Translations under genes and position numbers: made by a program
DNA from: Schistosoma mansoni
Taxonomy: Eukaryota; Platyhelminthes; Trematoda; Strigeidida; Schistosomatidae
DNA: 64,000 nucleotides
NCBI RefSeq assembly: GCF_000237925.1
Contig: NC_031497.1
Location: 18,901,705 to 18,965,704, forward strand
Direction of reading: 5' to 3'
Shown: piece by piece, positions 54,546 through 64,000 of the stretch
How the letters are laid out: each line of letters starts with the position of its first letter
Position numbering within the stretch: the first letter of the stretch is position 1
The notes under the pieces: model-generated
Database searches by the model: none
Told to the model about the DNA's origin: nothing
What the model saw: only the letters and a program-made list of their open reading frames with translations

Positions 54546-54840
54546 ATCTGGGCTATTCTGTCAAATGACTTGCTTTCCTCTATTTACTCCCCACCTCTTT
54601 CCTTCTCTCTCTGTTCTATGCTCCAATTCTGTGGTATTTCGTTTAATAACAATGACGAAATATCATTCTAAGACAAAATGTAGATTATTATTATTGATTG
54701 AGGACAGCAACAACATCATACAGAGTAGTTGAAATACGTTTGTTCCTTCTTCTTACACCCATCACAACACTTGTTATTTAACCAGTGAAATATATACCAG
54801 TATTAAGTGTTTTGTACATCCATTAATTTGAAATCAGCAC

Positions 54841-54846
54841 AATAAA
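54841..54846 (+). terminator. Likely polyadenylation signal of SSH
   Basis: AATAAA about 300 bases after the SSH stop codon, the first good match on the plus strand. Confidence 0.5.
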
Positions 54847-55929
54847 ATTCCCAATATTTATTTGTGTATGTATGAATCACATGGAAATGAGTAGCTTTAT
54901 TTCATGATATTTGATTATCCAATGACTTAATATGATAACGTACATATAAATATTTCTATCCTCTCTCACATCAGATTTCATCATAGTCGTTTAGTCTGTT
55001 TGTTTCAGAGAATTATGCTTCTATTTCTTCGTTGACCAGAAATTTCCTTATCTTATGAAACAGTTTATATATGTATGTACACTAACTTACATTCAACCAA
55101 TTAATAATCAACTGTAGGTTTTATCTCTTGAATTTTGCAACAGTAATACATGAAACTCTATAGTCATATTTGTTATGTTTTGTGTTGGATTCTTTGTGTA
55201 AGTTATTTGCCAAATATGGCGTTTGGTTATTTCACCTTCAAACCCACTAATCATCATACCCTTTATGGTCAGGTTCATTGTGTCATGTGCAATCTATATG
55301 TAGTTGATGTATTTAACATGAAATATGTGAGCAGAAAAATATCACTATTCAACCGAAATGATGAGAAGATGGAGGTTTAGTGTCTGAAAGTGAACATTTT
55401 TAATTCTAAATTCACTGACTCGATTAGGTACTTGGCCATGAACCATATTCGAGTTATGAGGGCTAATGACACTACGCGGTTGCTCAAATCAAAATGGAGT
55501 AATATTCGAACCTGGAACTTGCCTACATTGACTGAAAGTTGTACCCCTAAATCACTAAGCCACTTTAGTGAACAACTGTCTCGTACTATTGTTATCGTTA
55601 AATTATATTTTTTTATTAAAAGTAAACACTCCTTATCGTTTTTATAGGTAGATTGACTAAATGGTGAAGTTTATGAGAATTTTTTCTTGTGTAATGATTG
55701 ATCGATCCTGGCGAGAAGCATCAATGTGATTATATGGTAGTGTTAAGTTAATTGATATCATGCAAATCACCATGATAACTGATACTCATTACACATATTT
55801 ATAACATAAAAGATCTGTGGAAAATTTATTCTTCAAACCTATCCACAAGCAATTTCAGAATTGTTACAAATCAACAAATATTCAATAAACACTTAAAGAA
55901 TAAAGCTTGTTGTGTTCGAAGATGCTTAA
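54847..55929. other. Intergenic, convergent side of SSH
   Basis: AT-rich; a short SINE-head-like stretch at about 55495-55580 (cgaacctggaacttgcc ... cactaagccactttagtg, minus orientation). No gene supported. Confidence 0.4.
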
Positions 55930-56282
55930 ATTATGGGTGGCCCCCAAATGCCCTGGTACGGCCGAGAGTGGGGAGAGTCCGCTCTCCTTCTCGAAATGCT
56001 CCCACATGGCCACGCAAATATATAGCCTCTGCTAGGGAAGTCCTACTCACTGCCTTCTCGTGGCACCGGTGTTGTTTACGAAATTGAGAGGACGAAAAGC
56101 GAATGTCCGGCGCTTTAACAGGGTTGGTGGACATGGAGGGTCCACCTAGGGGAGTTGGAAAACCCTGATTCCAAACCAATGGTGCACATGGGCTCCATTA
56201 TCCTGATGGAACGAATGGCGTATGAACCAATCGTTGGTCACCGGCTACCATGGGACTGCATCTCCTCACGATGCTCCACTGC
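55930..56282 (+). repeat. ~520-base retroposon family, copy 4, cut by a gap
   Basis: Plus orientation from cccccaaatgccctggtacgg to gatgctccactgc, then N. Very close to copy 3 at 33.2-33.8 kb, so both are probably young. Confidence 0.85.
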
Positions 56283-56482
56283 NNNNNNNNNNNNNNNNNN
56301 NNNNNNNNNNNNNNNNNNNNNNNNNNNNNNNNNNNNNNNNNNNNNNNNNNNNNNNNNNNNNNNNNNNNNNNNNNNNNNNNNNNNNNNNNNNNNNNNNNNN
56401 NNNNNNNNNNNNNNNNNNNNNNNNNNNNNNNNNNNNNNNNNNNNNNNNNNNNNNNNNNNNNNNNNNNNNNNNNNNNNNNNNN
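56283..56482. other. Assembly gap of 200 N
   Basis: Separates retroposon copy 4 from an LTR fragment. Confidence 1.
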
Positions 56483-56930
56483 CTCACAACCACATTTAGC
56501 TTGATATCGTATAATTGTTATTTTCTATTTTATGGCGTGTTGTAGTCTAGTCTGCTTGCATATTAACTACGTATGCCTGAAATATATGATTCATACGGTA
56601 GAAGCTGAGATCGCCTTTTGGACTCGACGGGCGGGGCTAGGCGAGAAGGACCAATAAGGATTCAGAGTTGACGCAAGGCTGTTATGATGTGTCGTTGGTT
56701 TACCACAAAAACAAGGTCATATAAACTGGCATTCGGATTGATGATTTTGTGACGTGATAATTAACGGAGCAAGTCACAACAATTACGATCTTGAAACACC
56801 GAACTCGGTGACTTGGATATGTATTACGAATGTCTTCTCTGCAAATTAATTCAGACCACAACACGCCATAAAATAGAAAATAACAATGATACGATATCAA
56901 GCTAAATGTGGTTGTGAGTGTGAGGACTGT
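56483..56930. repeat. LTR fragments in inverted arrangement
   Basis: 56483-56720 (plus) resembles the LTR family of 39.0 and 41.6 kb (ttctattttatgg.gtg, tctgctt, tgcctgaaatata, tggactcgacgggcggg, aaggaccaataagga). 56850-56930 is the reverse complement of 56483-56550 almost base for base. So two pieces of one LTR type face each other with about 300 bases between. No internal coding part is present. Fossil pieces, broken. Confidence 0.65.
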
Positions 56931-56939
56931 AACCAACAA

Positions 56940-59210
56940 ATTGGGAATAACTTAAGAATAGTCAGTTGTATAATTATAGCCGATAGGTTAATTGAAAGCT
57001 TATGATAAAAGGAATATCAATATATATAATCTAGTTACTTGACAGTTATACAGTAAGAATATATGTATAATAACAGTCTATAAATAGTTCTCGGAAGTTA
57101 CCCATAAATTAATCTTCTTCGGATGCACCAATGACATCAATTGAATTATCGTCATTCCGTTCGAACACACGTTACCGAATCTTCACATTACTAACATGGT
57201 GTTGTAATTGAATGTCAGCAATCGTTCGGAGAAAACGATGACCAAACACAGAAAGTCGCTTGTCATTCTCAACTCTGAGGTCAGATTTTTCAAGCATAAA
57301 ACAAAACAGCTCTCATTGACTCGTCATAAATTCGACCTTCAACGGCAAGACTAACATCGAGAAGTTCTGGAAAAATTCGCCTAAACCGCTCTGGCTTTCA
57401 CTATACGTAGCTACATATCCATTTCTTAAGTGAACTGGTTTTACCACTCATTTAAAACTAAGTTGCTACAGCAGTCTATTCAAAGATTGAAGCGTTGTTT
57501 CTAAAAGTTGGAAATATCTATACAGTAAAGCTATTCGATAATACATGTATCCGAAGAATCTATACAACATAGCTGTAAATATTAATCAATTGACATAGTT
57601 TGGATACTTTACACAAACACATAACTCATCAACATATGAATCTGGTCCAGAACGAAGTAAGGTGACCAAACTAAAATTTTGCATCGGATCACAATTCCGT
57701 TAATCTTAAAGCTAGTGTTTTCAAGGTAATTTGGATACAGATTTGCGAGTCATAATTAGTGCAGTATGACTAGAACTCAACCATATTAGGTGCGATATCT
57801 TCATTTTTCAGCCGTAGACGTCTTATCATTCCGTCTCAGAGTGATTTCGCATCTACACTTTTTTGGTAATTTACCACTATTAGTATCTGTACCCCTAAGA
57901 TTTTCCATTTTCTTTCGCTTTAACAACTTAAATCGACATATTCTCTGAATTGTGATATAACGAATGGTTTAAAATATGTTTATCACCCTAGATACACTAC
58001 GATAATACGTTATATCAGATCAAGGGTTCATGACCCCGAATAACACTAGATAGTAATTTACTCAGCATAGTTACAAGCAATGGAACTTGAGTAGGAATCA
58101 ATAGGAGGAAGGGGAACCACATATTTAAGTCAATCAGGCTAAGTGCCTGTTTGTCCACGCTCAGCGACCAATCACATTTTACTCTCACTACCATATATTA
58201 AATTGTATGATGCCTCGTACAATACAATACTAATTAGACGATTGTAAGGCTTATATTTAATCAGAAATAATATCGTTAGCCGAAGTCGTGACCTGAAATA
58301 TGAGAAAATGTATCTCATCACAACGGAATTCTCCCAACCTCAAAGTAAAACCCACCTAGTGATTTATAACTGTTCACTTGATGAGTAAAGGACATATTAC
58401 TAGAGAAAATCGAAAATATGTACAATTGAATTACCATTTGTGATAAGTGCAGTCAAAGAAAACGTATCAGTAAACAGTCATGATTATTCTGATTAGATAA
58501 TTCAATTACTCTATATTACATCGCATCAGTCCATAATAAAAGTATTTGAACAAAAAGTTCTAAATAAAAGAAGCTAATACATACAGATAAGGAGCATAGG
58601 AAGAAAGGATTTTGTGGTATTAATCCATAGGCTATCACAAAATTCTTGTGTGCACAATAAAACCTGAAATTTTTTTAAGACAACAAAAATAATGAGGATT
58701 ACACATCGTTATCATATAACGTCAAAAGGAAACTGATAGAAAGCAGAAAAACAAATAATAAAAGTTTGGTTAACTATTTCATTATCATCACTCCCTTTCA
58801 GCTGAGGCAATCAATCATACAGGTTTTTTGGTAAGAAGCTGAAAATAAAACATAAAATTAGGGAGAGAAATCATAAACACACACGAAAAATAAATCTCCA
58901 CATAATTACTTTTTAAAAATATTTAGAGGCAAATAATCCAACCGAATAAGTTACTTAGTTTCTGGTCAATTTGCTAACTTCCAACTGCATATATTTCTGT
59001 GCAGTAGATTTACAGTATTCAAATAATAGAAAACAGTCAAAATAAGCATACAGTAGGACACATTAGTTATGCATAAAAATAGAAACAAATGTAACTGATA
59101 AAAAGACGACAACTATTACGCTAAACATTGAAAGAGGGAGTATATGAAATATGAAGATCTGAACATGCTTAATTATCTCTGTTTATCCGAGTTTTCTGAA
59201 CATTGGCTAA
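56940..59210. other. Intergenic, 3' side of the ERI1-like gene
   Basis: No reading frame, RNA gene or repeat family recognised. AT-rich throughout. The part next to 59211 should contain the 3'UTR of the ERI1-like gene; I do not see a clear minus-strand AATAAA close to its stop. Confidence 0.4.
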
Positions 59211-60899
59211 TCATAATAACGATTCTCGATTGCTGTCGTCAAGATCACTTGGAGTTACGTGTTTGCTTCCAACAGTACGATTGTGACGACTAATCTCGGA
59301 ACTCTTCGGTTTGTTTTTTCTTGGAGATGGTGATAGTAAAACCAGTTTGCTCCCCATTAAACCTGATGTGACCTGAGTCATATGCCTTGGTACAGAGGAG
59401 ACAAAAGAAGGAGGTCTGTCAAAATCAATACGTTCATTTACACGTAGCGAACACCCATCAGATAATAGTACACGTACGATACGTAGTATATTAATAGCAT
59501 CATCTAAACCACGATGTCGCTGGCCAACAAAAGACAAACCCAAATCATGTAACATAACATTCAATGTTATACGATAACGTGATGGAAACTTATAGAAAGC
59601 GCGAAATGATTTGGTCAAGTTAATCCATATATTGACCCAACTAGGCATAGATATATTAGACAGACGACATTGAATACGCATAAATTTACTCATATCTGCA
59701 CTACAATCACATACAATGGCACATCTCTTGTTGGCCAGTTTATGTCTTTTGAACAGCCATTCTTCAATCTGTAATAAAACGTAGGGAAACGGTTGAGCGT
59801 TATCTACTTGGATTTGTTGAATCTGTGTTAGATCTGTACAAAATTCACTAAGGTCTGGATGTAATCTTGGCTTACAATAAGCATGAAATACACTGACACA
59901 CTTGCGTAACCTTGTACTATATAGTAATATGGGAAATTCGATGATTTCATGTGGATAATCGGCGTCAGTGGTTATCTTCTCTTTTGATTCACAAGTAGCT
60001 TCCAGGTCAATAATTAACAAGTAGTCATAGAATGTATCTGGTGTCAATATAACTGGTTTTTGTAGTTTTGTCGTCGTTGTAACTGATGGGTTCCTCAGTC
60101 TGTGTCTATCATTCCTACAGTTGTTAATTATTTGAGAGTTTAGATTCACTTCGCCAAGAACAGTACTATCATGACCGCCGTAGCTGCAACCGTTATTCTC
60201 ATCTCCATCATCATCACTGATTTGGATTCCAATATTGTGATCAATTGATTGTGCTACACGTGCCCGTCGCACAAACTCTTGTAAACGACGTTTTAATACG
60301 GTAGTGTTTCCCAATTGATTTAAATTATGATCATATAGACAAGTGCGCAGATTATCTAAAGACATATTGTTTATACGGCTATTACAATGACTCAAACGAT
60401 CTCGTAGAAATATAGTCCACATTTCTGTTATAATTTGTATACCAGGTGGAGAAAAAGCAAGGGATGTTGAAGAGTATGGCAAAGATGCCAAACTATTATT
60501 GAAAATTGTACGACGTTCAACATCCAAAGGGATGATTTTACCATCATTGTTTTTAACAGGTCCTAAATAAACATCACTAATCGATGTTCGAGCTAATAAT
60601 TCTTCTAGATTATGCAATTCAATATCTGACTCCGAAGATTGTATAAACGATGAGTCCTGATCGGTTTGTCGTATTTGTAAATTTACACTAGCCGTTTCGT
60701 CTAAACCATCATCCATCGGCTTTTGAATGTACAGCTCATCACCATGTTGTTGCACATTGTTTTGCGTCCCGTTTTTAAATGGACGGAGCAAACCGTTAAC
60801 TTCATAATAATCATTATCGAATGCCTCTAGAATAGTATGATTAACATTATCTGTATATCCTGGCAGCAAATTTAACGGTACACTGGCAGATGGATTCAT
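59211..60899 (-). CDS. ERI1: ERI1-like 3'-5' exoribonuclease (SAP + DEDDh)
   Basis: ERI1-type enzymes trim the 3' end of histone mRNA, 5.8S rRNA and small interfering RNAs. A single 562-codon frame without introns. A SAP-like nucleic-acid-binding motif at about residues 173-213 (SRINNMSLDNLRTCLYDHNL...VLKRRLQEF) matches that of ERI1. The DEDDh exonuclease spans about 291-490: LLIIDLEATCE (D298, E300), HEIIEFPILLY, SEFCTDLTQI, IVCDCSADMSKF (D398), QRHRGLDDAINI (H462, D467) and DGCSLRVNE. All five catalytic positions are present. It is longer than human ERI1 (349 residues), with an N-terminal extension of about 170 residues, an acidic linker (DDDGDENNG) and a basic Ser-rich tail. The ATG at 60899 is the first in frame. 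Confidence 0.93.
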   Translation of the reverse strand: MNPSASVPLNLLPGYTDNVNHTILEAFDNDYYEVNGLLRPFKNGTQNNVQQHGDELYIQKPMDDGLDETASVNLQIRQTDQDSSFIQSSESDIELHNLEELLARTSISDVYLGPVKNNDGKIIPLDVERRTIFNNSLASLPYSSTSLAFSPPGIQIITEMWTIFLRDRLSHCNSRINNMSLDNLRTCLYDHNLNQLGNTTVLKRRLQEFVRRARVAQSIDHNIGIQISDDDGDENNGCSYGGHDSTVLGEVNLNSQIINNCRNDRHRLRNPSVTTTTKLQKPVILTPDTFYDYLLIIDLEATCESKEKITTDADYPHEIIEFPILLYSTRLRKCVSVFHAYCKPRLHPDLSEFCTDLTQIQQIQVDNAQPFPYVLLQIEEWLFKRHKLANKRCAIVCDCSADMSKFMRIQCRLSNISMPSWVNIWINLTKSFRAFYKFPSRYRITLNVMLHDLGLSFVGQRHRGLDDAINILRIVRVLLSDGCSLRVNERIDFDRPPSFVSSVPRHMTQVTSGLMGSKLVLLSPSPRKNKPKSSEISRHNRTVGSKHVTPSDLDDSNRESLL

Positions 60900-62785
60900 T
60901 GTAATTGAAAAATTGGAATGAATAAGATAATTGATCGGAGAGTAAAGAGATTATAATTATGGTCAATATTGGGACGAACTGGTTATTAATGATTTACAGA
61001 ATTGACGACAGATAATCGAAATTACCTGACAATCATAAACATTTTGCAACGAACAGTGAATATGCACAAAAATAAATATGGTATTGATGAAGATCTATAT
61101 GATGATAATTAGTTATATGGGAAAAATGTTTAATACAGAAGACACCATACAGTTGTTAGTGGATAATTTTCACGATTTGTCGAAAGATAATGCGACAGTC
61201 TATAATTAATCAAAATGACATGAATATTGTGAAAAAACTTCCCCTTAAAACAGGCTTTGAACTTTGCAATGATTACAAAGTGAGATTTATTTTTAGTTGC
61301 TACAGTAAGTAAAAGCTTCTTTCTTGAGTAGATTTGATGATGGAACTAGACACAATAAAAATGATGAATAAATTGTAGGAGTTGGATAACTGCTGGCATG
61401 ACATGTGATTTGTTGATGAATATGTCCAAGTTGTACAGTAGTTTTTTTTCAATTATTCGGTGAATAACTACCAAAACATTAATTAGGTGGATATACTATG
61501 GATAGACTATCGAAACAGGATTAAAATACTGTTTGGAACTTGAAATATCAAAGCAACAATTGTGTATAACCATATTATAATAGGATTAGTTGGCTAAAAA
61601 CGAATAAAAAGGAAGTTAATGTGATAATAACGGTTCAAAACTAAAGAGTACAACACAAAATACTCGTATTTTGATGAGCAACAGACAGGTAATACCCATG
61701 TATGCAGTAATAATCAAGAAAGAAAGCAAATCATTAATCAAACACAAATAGAACAAAAATAAATAAAGCCAAGTACACATCAAGAATATAATACGGAATG
61801 TGCATATATACCCATAGAACTCAAAATTATCTGAATGGTGTTTTGTAGCTATATTTGTTCGATTTGAGTTCTATATTCCCCAAAAAACAAACTAATAAGT
61901 TTTTGATGGAACAAAGAAGTAAAATCTCACCTTCAAACATAATAATTGGATATTCTATGTAATTGGTAATATACCACTAAGATACTAATAGCATACAATG
62001 CATTCGTAGATCACTAATAATTTAAGCAACTTTTACTAGTACGGAAATCTATAGTAACTGTCCTTTATTCGGAAACGTAGAGGTAAAATTAGTAAATGAC
62101 CCTGGTTTACGAAGTCCCTAAACAGAAAAAGACAAGCTTCCGAACGGTATTGCACCAGAAAACCGTCACATACAATTAGGGAATTAAGGTAAGATTACCT
62201 ATGCCTCTTCAACTTCGTCGATAGTCAACAAAGAGATTACCATTGAGGTGCGGTAGATTAAGCCTCTGGTCTAACCTGTTAGCGTATATCCAATTTCGTA
62301 TTAGAAAAACCTCCAAACGCCCGTAATTCAGCAAGTATTGATTCATAATTTAATTAACAAAAAGAACTTATTTAACTTAATTTAAGCAATTGATTTCACT
62401 GTTATCAATGTCTCACAAACTGTCTTGATTAATTTAATAGTTTCGTATATGCATATAGATATTACTGTATATTAGAGTAAAGCCTGATGAGGATCTAATC
62501 GAAAACAATATTGTTCGCTTATATATGTTGCTTCAACTTAATTTACCTTAAATTATCTAAACTGTTTCTGCAATTATATGTTACTCTTGTTCACTTATTT
62601 TTGATCATACTCCTTTTTCCCTCTGTTGCATTATAACTTCATTTTCTAGTGTGGCGCATAATTACTTTAGTGTTCGGTTGTACCAGTAACCACTCGTGTT
62701 CAGTAAACAAATAAAAAGAATTCGGTTACGATTTTCTTACGTTCAGCAAAACCCGCGGAAATACATGTCTTCACAAGGGTAAGAT
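60900..62785. other. Upstream region of the ERI1-like gene
   Basis: AT-rich, no gene supported. It should include the promoter of the ERI1-like gene. A weak tRNA-like stretch (gtgcggtagattaagcctctggtc) near 62250 could be a SINE head remnant. Confidence 0.35.
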
Positions 62786-62789
62786 CGGA

Positions 62790-63325
62790 TCCCAAGCAGT
62801 AGCCCCCAGATGCCCTGGTACGGCTGAGGGTGGGTACAGTTAGCTCTCTCGAAATGCTCTGACATGTCCACGTGCATACAACCACTGATACGGAAGTCCT
62901 ACACACTGTTTCGTCGCGGCATTAGTGTTGTTTACTAAATTGGGAGGACGAAAAGTAAATATCTGGTGCTTTGAGCGGGTTGGTGGATATAGAAGATCCA
63001 TCTAAGGGAGCTGGAAAACCTTGACCCCAAACCAAAGATGTATACGGGCTCCAGAATCCCGAAAGAACAAATGGCGTACGAACCAGTTACTGGTCACCGG
63101 CTACCATGAGACTGCATCTCCTGACGCTGCTCCACTGCCCTGTGGATTAGGCCTTTAGATCGAAGGCTCGGGGTGTGCCCCCTAAGAAAACCACCTGCTC
63201 CTGTTCTGGGACCCGGGCAGTATCGCAGCCCACACATAAACCAGGCGACTTGTGTGACGCATATATATTCGGTGCTACTTTGTACCAATATTTATGTGTT
63301 TAAATAAATGAATAATTCCAACGAT
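62790..63325 (+). repeat. ~520-base retroposon family, copy 5, complete with tail
   Basis: Plus orientation from agcccccagatgccctggtacgg to gtaccaatatttatgtgtttaaataaatgaataa. Covers the whole family body and tail, somewhat diverged from copies 3 and 4. Confidence 0.82.
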
Positions 63326-63339
63326 AGCCTATGGCGACA

Positions 63340-63700
63340 TATATTCGTGTCTGTTTTAGTCATAGTTGCCAGGTTAGATAATGTCTTCCCTTATGCCAAA
63401 GTATCTACCTGGTAATAATAATCGGTCATCTGAGCTTGGTTGCAGTAGACAGACACCGTTATGTTTGTTGGTTTAGGACACCAGAAGATACATCTAAATG
63501 TTCTTCACCTTAACTTGGCCTGCCGACCAGTGTGTCAGAATCACCTATTACAACTACTACTTTCATTCCCGGAGTTCTGAAGATCATAAAACTTCCTGTA
63601 AAACTCATCGTTTCCATATATTGTTTGAGGCTATGTATATTTTTCTAGCTGCCTCACCACTTTAGTGCCCTGTGTGGACTCCATGAATGAGGAAGATGAC
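63340..63700 (-). mobile_element. LINE endonuclease fragment (possible)
   Basis: The minus strand reads KVVVVIGDSDTLVGRPS, like the V.V.GDFNAQVG motif of LINE apurinic endonucleases, then GEEHLDVSSGVLNQQT, like the ...HLGG.FG...RTDNG stretch that follows it. Stops interrupt the frame. Different from the RTE copies elsewhere in this window. Confidence 0.45.
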
Positions 63701-64000
63701 TGCATGGTGCTTACTGGACATGTATCCTATCTACATCTCCACATATTCTGTCAACTGACCGCGTTAATACATGGGTAGATACAAAATGTCGAATATAGAC
63801 TGTATTCAAAAAACCTTTCACCTATGCGAATAAGCAACAGATGAAACATACGATGCCGAGAATACAAAGGGCGTTGGAGTCCGGTAACATACTTTTAGAA
63901 AATAATAAGACTGCTCAATTTTGATTAACCATATAAGAAATACTAGCATATTAACATATATATACCGTGCGCACCCAGAAAAATGCTTGTGATTAAAATT

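Noticed and set aside
1-64000. CRISPR arrays, operons or bacterial-type regulation
   Set aside because: The sequence is a metazoan nuclear region; no such structures are present.

Overview
The window looks like nuclear DNA of a blood fluke (Schistosoma or a close relative). The signs are AT-rich sequence, very short 5' introns (31, 34 and 49 bases), introns that lengthen towards the 3' end of a gene, hammerhead-ribozyme repeats of the S. mansoni alpha kind, an RTE-clade (SR2-like) LINE, a Penelope-like fragment and gypsy-like LTR elements. I place it at genus level only. The scaffold has four gaps of exactly 200 N (41334, 49194, 52617, 56283), each in or beside repeat sequence.

Three host genes can be supported. 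(1) RPLP2, ribosomal stalk protein P2, minus strand 1919-2294, two exons and a 31-base intron. (2) A slingshot-type cofilin phosphatase (SSH), plus strand, from about 14.6 kb to 54.5 kb. I assembled twelve exons whose splice phases agree at every junction. They give an N-terminal SSH domain, a DEK_C-like segment, the dual-specificity phosphatase domain with its HCKMGISR loop, and a long Ser/Thr/Asn-rich tail. The first coding exon is not settled. (3) An ERI1-like 3'-5' exoribonuclease, minus strand 59211-60899, SAP plus DEDDh domains in one uninterrupted 562-codon frame. SSH and the ERI1-like gene converge; RPLP2 and SSH diverge across about 12 kb of mostly decayed LINE sequence.

Layout: 1-1900 unassigned; 1.9-2.3 kb RPLP2; 4.2-5.1 kb hammerhead ribozyme followed by the endonuclease end of an RTE LINE; 7-9.4 kb decayed LINE pieces; 10.9-13.9 kb two RTE pieces head to head; 14.5-54.5 kb SSH, whose introns hold almost everything else (tRNA-related hammerhead SINEs, a ~520-base retroposon family, a young gypsy-like element at 26.9-29.8 kb, a second short LTR element at 41.6-43.7 kb beside a 293-base duplicated host block, a solo LTR, a second hammerhead and a Penelope-like fragment); 55-57 kb repeats and a gap; 59.2-60.9 kb ERI1-like gene; 62.8-63.7 kb retroposon and a LINE endonuclease piece.

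The genes do not form a pathway: P2 acts in translation, slingshot controls actin through cofilin, and ERI1 trims histone mRNA, 5.8S rRNA and small RNAs. The most unusual content is the set of self-cleaving ribozyme motifs, from a copy with its core kept to badly worn ones, including one directly in front of an RTE reading frame. I saw no clearly undescribed biological system.
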